A DNA stretch of 64,000 nt from assembly GCF_003369915.1 (NCBI RefSeq), contig NW_022881603.1, forward strand, positions 42,702,624 through 42,766,623, read 5' to 3'. The notes under the pieces are model-generated. The model saw only the letters and a program-made list of their open reading frames with translations. It ran no database searches and was not told where the DNA came from. The DNA comes from Drosophila miranda. Its lineage: Eukaryota; Arthropoda; Insecta; Diptera; Drosophilidae. Below are positions 1 to 9,589 of this stretch, in pieces; position 1 is the stretch's first letter; each line of letters begins with the position of its first letter. Both the position numbers and the translations under genes were made by a program.

Positions 1-13
1 TGAGCCATCATTT

Positions 14-480
14 TTAGCTTTTTTGACGCATTTTTTTTTCCTCCTCGTATAGCCCATATATAGATTTAAGTTCTTTTTTTAACTTTTTTATTTCTGCCAG
101 AAGCCTGTTGCGTTTCTTTTTATAATAGTTATTTGACTTGGAATTTTTTTTACATTTTTCGCAATTAGATACTTCTTTTTCTGCATCAATTTCGGGCTCA
201 ATAAATTCAACAGAATTATTTTCCAGTTCAATTTCTAAGTTCAAAGTTGGAATAGCTTCGCTTTTCAACTTTTTTTTCCCTATATATGCGCTAGAAAAAT
301 GATCTTCGCATATAATCAATTTTTTTTCATAATTCTCCAGTGCAACACAACATTTTTAGCGCCAAATTTGACCAGAAAATTAAACATTTGTATACCAGGA
401 TTGGTACGCCTTGATTTTTGGCATGTCTTCACAATGCATTGCCGGCCGGACTTTGCATCACCTTTTCTTATTCCGCTCAT
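14..480 (-). pseudogene. short THAP-domain protein, frameshifted in an A8 run
   Basis: Read from the ATG at 480-478, the minus strand encodes a THAP zinc finger start (C-x4-C near residues 15-20, then a conserved Trp), and after a frame change the second half of the motif (I-C-E-D-H-F, supplying the last Cys and His) followed by a Lys/Glu-rich coiled coil ending at 14. The two halves are in different frames; the break lies at a run of eight A (320-327 on the plus strand is T8), and one more A would give 155 residues in one frame. THAP domains bind DNA sequence-specifically; short THAP-plus-coiled-coil proteins occur throughout insects. The partner and target cannot be told. It may be a one-base assembly error in a homopolymer or a true loss-of-function change. 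Confidence 0.6.
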
Positions 481-867
481 ATTTTTTTACAACTGATTGC
501 AATGATTGCTAAACAAGAAGTGAAGAAGCGAGCCTGGCACGAACTCGAGCCAACCCAGAAATATGCTTGTAGCTGTGTACATGTGTGTATGTCCTAGGTC
601 GGCACGGCCATAAACCGGTTTCGCCCGCAGCATATACGGCTTTTAGCTTCACACACAAGCGCACTGAAAGCATGTCAGTGTCTGCGTGCCGAAACCGTAG
701 GGCAGCGTGGTCGCTGATGTCTTTGGCGCGGCACAGTGGGGACTCAGCCGAAATAGTCAAAAAATTGTATGAGTGCTTTAGATAAATTTAATGTACGCAT
801 CTAATAGAGGATTTTCCAATCGAATTTTCAAGATAGTTTTAGTTTAGGAGATATAAGCACTCAAAGT

Positions 868-1164
868 TTAACATTTTTTCAGTGTGCAAATATTTATTGA
901 ACTCCTATTCACTAACCAATTTAGCAAGCTGAGACGGCCAAAGGTCTCCGCTCCAAAGACATCGGCGACCACCGCTTCGACGGTGCTGAGGCTCGAGTCT
1001 CTGGTGAAGGCATTGCCGAACAGACGAAACTGACGGGCAGCGGGGTCGCGGTAGAGACGAAGTACAGGCGAAAAGGGAATTGAAACCCCGCGCGTCCCTC
1101 GTGCCTTTTGGGTGCTAATGTTAGGACCCGCCATAGAACAGCTTTTTGGTCGCTCATGCAACAT
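868..1164 (-). CDS. possible small protein in a GC-rich island, unrecognised
   Basis: A 98-codon open frame on the minus strand lies in a locally GC-rich patch inside AT-rich intergenic DNA. An internal Met at codon 12 (near 1131) begins a stretch of ordinary amino-acid composition with many C/G third positions. A second overlapping frame (921-1157) is also open, so coding is not proven. I recognise no domain, signal peptide or splice sites. It could be a remnant of a decayed gene. Confidence 0.22.
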   Translation of the reverse strand: MLHERPKSCSMAGPNISTQKARGTRGVSIPFSPVLRLYRDPAARQFRLFGNAFTRDSSLSTVEAVVADVFGAETFGRLSLLNWLVNRSSINICTLKKC

Positions 1165-2966
1165 CTTGGTATTGTATAATCTTTGATTATATGTACATAG
1201 TTAGTTCGATTTATTCTAATTCCGTTGTCTGCTTATCCGAGATTATATAACAATTAAGTACTTTAGTCGACAATCCATTCTGAACAATATGGCAACGCCT
1301 CCCACATGCTCCACACATATGCGCTGTTATTTTTTGTTTACTTGCGTCCCTTTCGCTTCTAATTGGAATTATGTGAACAGAAGCAAGCAATTGAAAGTCT
1401 CCTGACTTTACAGTTACAGACGGTAGAAGAAACAACAGCACTTAGGCTCCATCAGACTCGCGCTTTTATTATGTCACAAAATGCACGCACACACACGTAC
1501 CCTTGCTGTATGTACAATAAACAAGGGAAAATTCCATTCGATTCGCCATTGCACTTGATGCTTTACTGCGCGTGCAAGCGAGACAGCGAGAACATGAACA
1601 GGCAAACAACCAACAAAGAGCTCTCCCGATTTTAGGTCACCGCTAGCCAGAGCCAGCCCAGCGTGTTCGCTTCTAGATGCTTCGTTAAGGGTGTCCGGGG
1701 GTGGTGTTTCGATTTCCCGCCACCATAAGCAACCTCTCAGCTTACACGTTTTAATCTAATCATAGGAGCAACAAGTAATCGTTCTTATCGCTCCTGTTGT
1801 TTTGGGCCCGCAATAAATATCGGGCTTCTTTGCTTTGTGACACTGCTTTTGTGTTAAATCTCCACGGTTTGTTTGCATATTTCGCCTCTTTTTATTGCGT
1901 CTTAAGCATGTTTGCACTCGGTGCTGAAATTCCCTATCTCGGAGCACAGCACTGCTCCTCCAATATTTGCGGACGCTGTCACGCTGTCATCTGTTTGACA
2001 ATGTTACACATGCGATTTATCTAGAGATCTAATCTGCATCGGGTACTACAATGCTTTGTTTATTTAGTTGCTGCACGGGGCTCTGCAGGGACAAATAGCC
2101 CATTTCTACCTGCATATCATATTTGTGTGCCGTATTATATTACTTGGCGGTGCCATGTGATTGCCGCAATAGGTTAGTTTTAAAACATGCCTTTGCTGTA
2201 TCTCGAACAATAAAACGGAAAATGGACAATGGTTTACCGTTTGCGTGTGTGCAATCTAGACATTGAGAGCCGTAATCGCGTTGAAACTTGTTTATGGTTG
2301 AGTTGGTTGTTAAATTTCGATTGAGTTGGCATTGTTTTTGTTATCGCAGATTATTTATATTGATTTGCGCGAAGCGTCGCACACGTGCTGCAGAAAAGCT
2401 CTCGCCCCAAATTTACCACAAATAAATCTTGAGCTTGGCAAAAACAAAGCTAATTTCTGTAATTATTTCTCCGATATTTATTGCTCGAGTTTTCAAGTGT
2501 TATTTACGTAGAAGGGCCTACATTTGACGGCGTTTAGCAATGCAAACGTACTTAGAATTATTTCCACATTTTGTATTTGTCATTTCGGGAGGGGACTCTG
2601 TTTGACCTTGGAACAGACAGAGGCCTCTATTAAACCTGAGGAAAGTTCTTCGTACCAGCTTCCACTTCAAATAGTATGTGTACCTATTGATCGGCAGCAG
2701 GCCATTTATCTCATGTATGTCGTCAGTTGCCAGCCAACGCTCAACGCTGCGCCACGGGAAACAATTCAGCTTCAGACAAGAGAACAAACGCAAACGGAGG
2801 GAGAAAACTGAATCCGGATAAGATCTTTCGATGTAAACCCCAAGCCTCAATAAGGAACACCAGCAACTAATCTGTGATAAGAAAACCGTTAAGTGGAAGC
2901 CAACTGAAGCTGTGATTGCTTTCCGTACAAATAGCTACGCCAATTGTGCCCAGCCCATCCATCTCC
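1165..2966. other. intergenic, AT-rich, no gene seen
   Basis: Short open frames on both strands show no recognisable domains or splice pairs. This stretch precedes the first coding exon of Oda and probably holds its promoter and 5' untranslated exon, but I could not place a core promoter with confidence. The stretch 481-867 is likewise empty of recognisable features. Confidence 0.4.
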
Positions 2967-3421
2967 ATGACATCGACCAACATGCAGCCAGAGCGCCTGA
3001 TTCAGTGGTACGTCCAACCCCTTAATAGGTACATATATCATTCGATGGCATTACAGTGAAACCCCATCTGTTTCTATCTTTTTGATGTCCATGCTTCCGA
3101 GAATTGCATCCAGTGGGATATTACACTGTCACCTCTTCGCCCGCTCCTGTGGGGGTAAGACTCGGAGCTTTCGCTCTGACTGGCCATCATTCTCAATTTG
3201 AAATGCCTTGCCAAGTGCGTAGTTTGCCGATTTAATTGGTTGGCGGGCATGGATGAGAAAAACAAAATACTTTGCATATTTCCCCGTATGCCCGGTCAGC
3301 CGGCAAGCAATAATACATTCATACATATGTACATAGGTGGTGTGCTTTTTTGTGCTGTCCCGTTCCGTCCCGTCCCCCTTAATGTTCGACTAACAATCGA
3401 GAAGAACACAAAACACGAATG

Positions 3422-3509
3422 CGAATAGGTGAATAAAGAGAGCTGTCCGTCGACAGTCAACGTACCAATTTAATACTGTCATGGAATTCCTCTCTTTGTA
3501 TAATATTCG
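3422..3509. repeat. imperfect inverted repeat, copy 1, in Oda intron 1
   Basis: Three paired blocks are nested symmetrically: CGAATA with TATTCG at the ends, AAAGAGAG with CTCTCTTT, and GACAGT with ACTGTC nearest the loop. They are separated by unpaired internal segments, including nine bases on each side. The same design recurs about 200 bp downstream at 3623-3713. It could fold as an RNA hairpin in the Oda pre-mRNA or be a short palindromic mobile-element remnant. Confidence 0.6.
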
Positions 3510-3622
3510 ACGTTGCGCAGAACTAACCAAATGTGTTCCAAAATCCACTAACAGTTGTATATCTGTCTGGGCTAATCTGTCTCTTGTCTGTCGTCCCCTT
3601 CCCTTTTCTGTATAATACTGAA

Positions 3623-3713
3623 CGAATAGTGAAATAAAGAGAGCTATCCGTCGACAGTCAAGTTAATCAGATTGTAATACTGTCATGGAATTGCTCTCTT
3701 TGTATAATATTCG
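3623..3713. repeat. imperfect inverted repeat, copy 2, in Oda intron 1
   Basis: Second copy of the palindromic unit at 3422-3509. All three paired blocks are kept exactly while the loop differs in length and sequence. Stem conservation with loop divergence is visible directly. Confidence 0.6.
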
Positions 3714-3993
3714 AAAAGCGCCGACACATGTGCATAGTTTCGTAACTTGTACTTCGTCCAAACGGTGGCTGGCTTAACTACTTTTCTTCCTGTTCTGCAG
3801 GCCACAATAATACAATAAGGCTGGTTTTTATATTCAAGGTTCTTTCTGTATTAATAGCAAAAGTTATCTTCTTGATTCACAAAATACATAGTTTACAATT
3901 GTGTTGCCTTTCAACAATTTCGCCCCGCCCGCTAATAATAGAACGCCCTCAACTTAAATAATAGTAATGCATAGTTTGAATCCTTGAGTTGCC

Positions 3994-4520
3994 TTACAAA
4001 CCGCCGCGTCCACGTCCGCCGGTGGGTCCGCCTTGCCAAGCTCCACGTCCGCCACCGCCTGGAGCAACAGGAGGTCCGCCACTACCTCGTCCTCCGCCCG
4101 GAGGTCCGCCTCTGCCCCGACCTCGAGCTGGAAATCGACCAAACGTTAATATGCAAGCTGAAGTGACGCACCGCACGGCAAAACAAAAGCCGCCTACTCA
4201 CCTTGTGCACGCAGAATGGCCGCCTTGCCGCGGCCGGCCGTTCCTCCCAGGCCCTTCCCCGTCTGTTTCTTGAACATCGGTGCGTTCTTTAACATGTCTG
4301 GAAGGATCAGAAAACGGTTTTTCGAGCCACGAATGTAGACATTCTCCAAATTGCCGGTGCGTCCATCGCGGTAGGTGACTGTAATCTGTGTCATTTGGCA
4401 ATTCATGTTGTCTTCGGCTTCGATGAGTTTGCCGCGGTACACTTCGCCGGTAATCGTCTCGCAAGTGATTATGTGGCCCTCGGCCTCATGTAAAACCTTA
4501 ATGGGCACACCGATTGACAT
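3994..4520 (-). CDS. SmD3: small nuclear ribonucleoprotein Sm D3
   Basis: Exon 1 is 4202-4520, exon 2 is 3994-4127, with donor GTGAGT and acceptor TTTCCAG; the join gives 150 residues, the family length. SmD3 is one of seven Sm proteins forming the ring around U1, U2, U4 and U5 snRNA in the nucleus. Both Sm motifs are present in exon 1 (residues about 5-80, with I-R-G-S in Sm2), and exon 2 encodes the RG/GRG-rich tail that is normally a target of symmetric arginine methylation. The frame is open and all expected motifs are present. It lies antisense in the first intron of Oda, an arrangement I recall from D. melanogaster. An AT-rich stretch downstream of the stop carries no other gene. Confidence 0.95.
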
Positions 4521-5240
4521 TTTTGCGTTATTTTTATGTGTTTTCCGAACGTTTTTAGCTTTTAATTATTGATTTTTCTGCAGTTCGACGCTGATGAAAT
4601 ATTTTTACGAATTTTCTTTTCTCAAACGTTTACGAGACGAGTGTCTGTGTGTGTATGTGTCTGGCGCGGTTTTGACAGCTGCCAGCCGCCATGTTGTGCG
4701 CGTGAGCGCAGGGTGGTATTAGCCTCACGACATTCACGGCCCTATCGATATATTTTTATCGTTAGTCAGCCCTCGACTTAGATAAGGGCGCGAGCGTATC
4801 TAATCTTTGAAATATAAACACGTACTTGTTAATGCACATACATACGTTCTTTTGTCGTGAGTGGAGATTATTAAATAAATTGCTTTTATATTGCTGATAA
4901 GAGTACTGTCGTTGTGGCTATTACTTTGCCCTCAGCTATTGCGCCGTTAAGCAGTGTTTCTCGCCACCAATTAACTCCAAAATGATTTGGTAAATTTTGC
5001 CTCTACAAAATCGACGAAGGCACACTCCATTCAGTAGAGGGACTAAAACTAATTTTTGTATTTTTAATGTGCTCCTCTTCTCGTCCATAGCGACCCAATG
5101 TTTAGTAGTATTGTTAGAAGAGATTTTAATGATAGCGGAATTGCCGATGGCAAGTTCCGCACCATTTCGACTTCGTCTTGCGCCACGAACATGTCGAATG
5201 AGTCCTACCGCATCTCTCTCTTGGCGTAGGGCCTCTGTGG

Positions 5241-5262
5241 TGGTCCTGATGTCCCTGTCCAC
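5241..5262 (+). promoter_or_regulatory. Oda: antizyme +1 programmed frameshift site
   Basis: TCC (5244-5246) followed by TGA T is the conserved antizyme slip site, where polyamines stimulate ribosomes to skip one base and continue in GAT (5248-5250). The codons before it (G-P-L-W-W-S in the zero frame) resemble the mammalian G-P-R-W-C-S stretch. The site is intact, but the upstream frame no longer reaches it in the right phase. Confidence 0.75.
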
Positions 5263-5838
5263 CACAGAACAGATCACGATAGGGCATCGCTCTTAACGGG
5301 TAAGCCCTGCAAATGGAGAAGGAGATTTGTGTTCCTCAGCTGAATTTTTTCATTTATTTCACAGGCTACAGCCGTGAGTCTTCGGTCGACTCGGCTGGTG
5401 GCAGCTTGTACGAGGTCAGTTCCCGGTCTTCGCCGCCCTCCTCCAGGAGGGTACTGCCAAGAGGTACTGCGCCAGATCTTGCAGCATGACCAACCGGTGC
5501 AGATTTCCATCAAGCTGCATGTGACCGAAGACCAGTATACGAATTGGATGTCGATTTTGAACCCAGTCAACAACATGCTTTATGTCGCCTTCCCCAAGGA
5601 TTTACCACCAGCTGGCTCCAAGGAGACCTTCCTCTCCTTGCTGGAGTTTGCCGAGGATAAGCTTGAGGTGGACGGCATTGTAATGGCCATGCGCAAAGAC
5701 CATCCGGAGCGCACACGTTTGATTGAGGCATTTTTGTTTATGGGTTTTAAGCCAATGTCTAGAAAGGCACCACAGGCCCCACCATCGGCCATAAATGACA
5801 AGGATAACTTCTATTTTCTCTACACCATCGAGGGGTAG

Positions 5839-7613
5839 TTCTACGGCGCGAGAAACGATTTCCGAAGCAAACCATAACGTTTACATTATAACAACTCTAA
5901 TATGTATATCCACAAACTGCAATATACGTAGCAGCATCCCCAGATATCACGCCACCCAACATATACATACATATGACCACTGACGACATATTGTCCCCAA
6001 TGTGTTCAACGAAAGCAAACATTTTATTCAAATCTTGGTGTATATGTACAGAGCGGCCCGAATTATTGTGGTAGTCGTTCTATAATTCCCACTACTAATC
6101 TATTTGCGCAAGCCACGTTAAGAGCAAGCTAAATTGTCGTAAACTATTACATCAAACTACAACCCAAAAATATTCAGCGAAAATGTAAAAAAAAATTAAA
6201 AACTAAAAAATGTAAAAAAAAAAAACAACAATGTATTAATCATAAGTTTATTTGTGAATTAACCAATATTTTTGGATTTATGTTTTCACTTTTTGTTTAT
6301 ATCCATGTTTTTTTTCAATCAGTTTATTTCATTTATTACTTATATTTAACCATTTGGGAATGAATCATACAAGTAGTCCCATGTTTTTTGTATACTATCA
6401 AATATTTAATTTATATTTTTATTAACATTTTGTACACCGTTTTGCGAAGAGAATGAGAAACAGCTGCAAAGGAGCACTCAAAGGGAAACACACATATTCA
6501 TGTATAAGCTAGTGCACCTACGCCAGTAAATACATACTATATATGCAGATACAATATTAATAAAACTATAAAACAATAGATTCAACAAAAAAATCAATCA
6601 AATGGGAGTAATTGTTAGCTTCGCACTAACGTGCGTATGTTCGTATCGATAATAACGCAGGGGGCCAAATACGCAGTAAAATTCTCAAGTGGTTCACTTC
6701 TCATTACCTTCTGATTTTAATATTACAACCAATCCCGAGTCAGCGCTAACAGTGGAATGCAACGCGTGCCCATACCCGTAAAATAGTCCATTGAGATCGA
6801 TGAGCCCAGTAGGATTGTCCTCTTCTAGATTGTCCTTAGTCCAGGCTGGGCTTGATTTTCCTTCAGAAGAATTTACTGCCTACGGATCTGATCGATCTGA
6901 TCGCTGCACCTATGGAGACACCCCCTATTATCAAAAAATGGGGAGGGACAGTTTGTATCTTTTGCTTTGGATTGACCAATCCAAAGACAAAACCATAGCC
7001 CGCTGTGAACTAAGAATTACTCATAGGTCTCGCAGTTTGTGGAAGAGCATTCATTTGTATTGTATTTATATTCTTTCTTCCTGTTGAAGTGTCGTGATTT
7101 ATTTGAAGAAAGGAAATCATATCCACATAAAATGGAGCTGGTCATATTAAACATTTTTATGTTTTTTTATAGCTTTTGAGCAATTTACCGTTTGGAACTG
7201 CAGTGATATCTTTTAAGCTTTTTCCGATTACCTTCAGATTTCGGCAAGTACAAATAATTTCTAAGCGTCCTAACAGATGAGATGGCCCGTGGGAAAATAA
7301 CAATATTCTGCGTACATTCGTGCACGCATGTGTATACGAGTATATGTATGCACAAACGGTATACATATATATTTATTTATTTATGTGTCGCTTTAAAGTT
7401 TTTAAGCTCTAGAGCAAATTCCTCTGCTGTTGTACATTGGAAAATTCAACGACTCCATATTGTTATATACATAACATGTACATATTTATGTACTCCTCAC
7501 AGCACATATATTGAGTTTATATGCGATAAAACTCTGACGAGCTCAACTAAAATATATGTACATATGAGGTTCCGAGCAGAGAGTCGTGTATACCGGGGTA
7601 TATAACAGATAAC
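5839..7613. other. Oda 3' untranslated region and intergenic DNA
   Basis: AT-rich DNA follows the Oda stop, with several possible AATAAA signals near 6560. A 98-codon open frame at 6791-7087 shows no recognisable domain and I do not call it. TATATAA at 7614 begins the promoter of the next gene. Confidence 0.4.
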
Positions 7614-7620
7614 TATATAA
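7614..7620 (+). promoter_or_regulatory. TATA box of the His-rich secreted protein gene
   Basis: TATATAA lies about 32 bp upstream of an initiator-like ACAGTC (7646-7651), and the start codon follows at 7738. Spacing fits a focused Drosophila core promoter. Confidence 0.5.
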
Positions 7621-7737
7621 CCTGGAATGAAAGAGTTTCCGAAAAACAGTCGAGTCTCGAACGTCAAATCGCTTGCACCACTCGACGCAGAAACCTTGTA
7701 AAGCTGACCGACAGCATACACAATATATAGCGATACA

Positions 7738-8262
7738 ATGTTCAAGGAGGTAAGTGTTTGATGTGACCGGGAAAACGGAAAGAGATGGGACGGGCCCTTA
7801 TCTTATCAACATAGATAAGCGTTTGCTTGACTTTCAATCCTTTTTTTCGATTTTTTTTATTTGAATCACTTTGATTGTATTCGATCGCTACTCCAGATTA
7901 TTATATTGGCAACGCTTTTGGCGGCCGTGGCCCTGGCTATGCATCCGGTAGAGGAAAACCAACACCATCGTCAGCTGGCCCACCATACTCGCAACGGGCA
8001 TCTGAAGACAGTTAAACATCATTCACACGATCAGGAGCACATCCAACATGGCAAGCTCGCAGTTCCTCCGTTCGCTTCACACGTCCACAAGCAGTACACC
8101 CAATCCGCGTCACACAAGAAGCCCGGACAGAGTAAGGCAACCAAGTCAGTGAAGGGCCAAAAGAAGCATCGACACCTGCATGCTCCCAGCAATCAACGCA
8201 ACCCGTCGCATGATGGCAACCACCACCAGAAGCGCCACTCGGGATCGCGTCGCCATTTTTAG
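7738..8262 (+). CDS. small secreted histidine/lysine-rich protein, unrecognised
   Basis: Exon 1 (7738-7749) encodes M-F-K-E and ends at a GTAAGT donor; exon 2 (7897-8262) follows a CTCCAG acceptor in the same phase, giving 125 residues. The join completes a signal peptide (residues 1-18, hydrophobic I-I-I-L-A-T-L-L-A-A core ending A-L-A). The mature part is very rich in His, Lys, Gln and Ser with no Cys and no recognised domain. Such composition suggests metal binding or an extracellular matrix or antimicrobial role, but that is only a guess. A TATA box lies upstream and AATAAA at 8303 downstream. It faces the Gly/Tyr-rich gene at 8764-9151 tail to tail. The frame is intact. Confidence 0.75.
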
Positions 8263-8302
8263 CCAGTAAATTCTTTGTACGTAAGATGTATCCATAGGCC
8301 AC

Positions 8303-8308
8303 AATAAA
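8303..8308 (+). terminator. poly(A) signal AATAAA
   Basis: Canonical AATAAA 41 bp after the stop of the His-rich secreted protein gene. The following 8309-8763 is intergenic with no recognised feature. Confidence 0.6.
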
Positions 8309-8763
8309 GCTGTAGCAGCAGTAGTTGAATTCACGAAAATTTGTTATTTCGCACAACCTTTTTTGAATGCGCGAAGATTGGTTGCGTTGGCTGTGTGTGC
8401 CGTATAAGCATTGGCTGGGAAAAGTCCAAGCAAGTCCCCTGCTCCAGGTCGGGTCGGGGGTTTCAAATGTGTAATTACGCTTGGCCAACCCGGCTTTCTG
8501 TTTATGTTTCTTCGGAAGCGCTGGCAGTCTCGAAAGCCGGTTTTGGCGAGCTAAGTGTAGCAAAAATAATAAAGCATACATATATATAAGATGTTTTGCT
8601 TTTATTGCGATTATGCCGGGGCGGTGTTAATTGTTTCTGGGGTCAAAAACTTCATCCCAAATGCCAGTATTTTTGGTACGTTTACACAATTTCTTTGGTT
8701 ACAATAGCGGTCAAGCCGCTATTGTTCATTTAAGGGTGTTCATAGAGTAGAGTGGGATTAGCC

Positions 8764-9151
8764 TTAGCCCCAGACTGGATAAATTGGTGGACGATAGTAA
8801 GTTCCGTAGGTGCGATATCTACCGTAGCCGCTGTATCCTCCGTACTCCCTCCGCGCTGGAATAGGAGCCGCATAGTAGCCATAGCCGATAGAGTCGGCAG
8901 TAGAGAGGTCCCCCTCGGACATGGAAATTTTCCTCTTGGAAGAAACAAATCGATCTACGTTGAATTGGTCCGCATAGTGTGGTATAAACTATAATTTTGC
9001 ACTTACTCCCACAGGTCCGGCATATGTAGATGATGCTAAAAGAGCCAGCATTGAAAGCACAGCAAATGTCTGTAAGCAAAACGGAACATAGAATGTTTTA
9101 CACCCATTTACGTATTTACAACCTTTTCTCTCGTCATCAGACCTTTGTCAT
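8764..9151 (-). CDS. small secreted Gly/Tyr-rich peptide, three exons
   Basis: Exons 9143-9151 (M-T-K), 9007-9069 and 8764-8934 join in phase 0 through two introns of 73 and 72 bp with GT/AG ends, giving 80 residues. Residues 1-20 form a signal peptide (hydrophobic V-L-S-M-L-A-L-L-A-S-S). The mature part has many Gly and Tyr residues (G-Y-G-Y-Y, Y-G-G-Y-S-G-Y-G, Y-G-T-Y-Y) and ends P-V-W-G. Such short Gly/Tyr peptides occur among cuticle, glue and immune-induced peptides of flies; I cannot choose. Too spliced to show as one long open frame. A TATA box lies upstream at 9225-9232. Confidence 0.75.
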
Positions 9152-9224
9152 TTTTAAAGATTTAACGACTTGTTCCCGGCAAAGCTCTGTTTTTCAACTG
9201 TGATTGCAACCAACAAGCTTACAA

Positions 9225-9232
9225 TATTTATA
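9225..9232 (-). promoter_or_regulatory. TATA box of the Gly/Tyr-rich peptide gene
   Basis: TATAAATA on the minus strand, about 30 bp upstream of an initiator-like TCACAGTTG (9195-9203 complement), with the start codon at 9151. Confidence 0.55.
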
Positions 9233-9589
9233 GTGTTCACAACAGTCCGGAGATCGATTTTACACATGATCATTGATTTGGCAAAGACTGGGAGTTCTGG
9301 AATAGACGTTATCCCAATCAGGGTCATGAAGATACATATCTTGACAAGTTAATTATAATTAATAATTTTTTAGACATATGTATTCTCCGATGGGGCATTA
9401 ACAAATTTGGCACAATGAATTTAGTACTTAAAAACCTGGTTGGTCTTGATTATTCTGATTTTATAACAACGATGGCCCGGTTGACAACATTTAAATGCTT
9501 GTCGTTCACATTCAAAAAATTTATATTTGGCGCGCACCACTCGAATCCAGTTGATAGTATCGATAACAGAACTTGAATCGGGTAAGGAC

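Larger units (their letters stand above)
2967..5838 (+). pseudogene. Oda: ornithine decarboxylase antizyme, frame-disrupted copy
   Basis: Antizyme binds ornithine decarboxylase monomers, sends them to the proteasome and blocks polyamine uptake. Coding exons: 2967-3007 (ATG, donor GTACGT), 5091-5299 (a second in-frame ATG at 5098), 5365-5838. Exon 3 carries the conserved C-terminal domain (N-P-V-N-N near 5560 through L-L-E-F-A-E-D to a Y-F-L-Y end). The programmed +1 frameshift site (TCC TGA T) is present at 5244-5250. Two lesions are visible. First, the frame entering from either ATG meets TAG at 5227-5229, just before the shift site, consistent with an extra CT in the CT run at 5213-5221. 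Second, after the shift the frame runs through a Ser-rich linker and ends in TGA near 5490, out of frame with the C-terminal domain; the linker also looks shorter than I remember for the D. melanogaster protein. The net length still fits a +1 shift, so the indels compensate in number but not in reading. SmD3 lies antisense in intron 1. Confidence 0.72.

Noticed and set aside
509-785. Short open frames on both strands near the THAP gene
   Set aside because: No domain, no splice signals; both strands are open by chance.
8012-8581. 189-codon minus-strand ORF
   Set aside because: Antisense of the His-rich secreted gene and its 3' flank; no domain, and the plus strand has promoter, splice pair and poly(A) signal.
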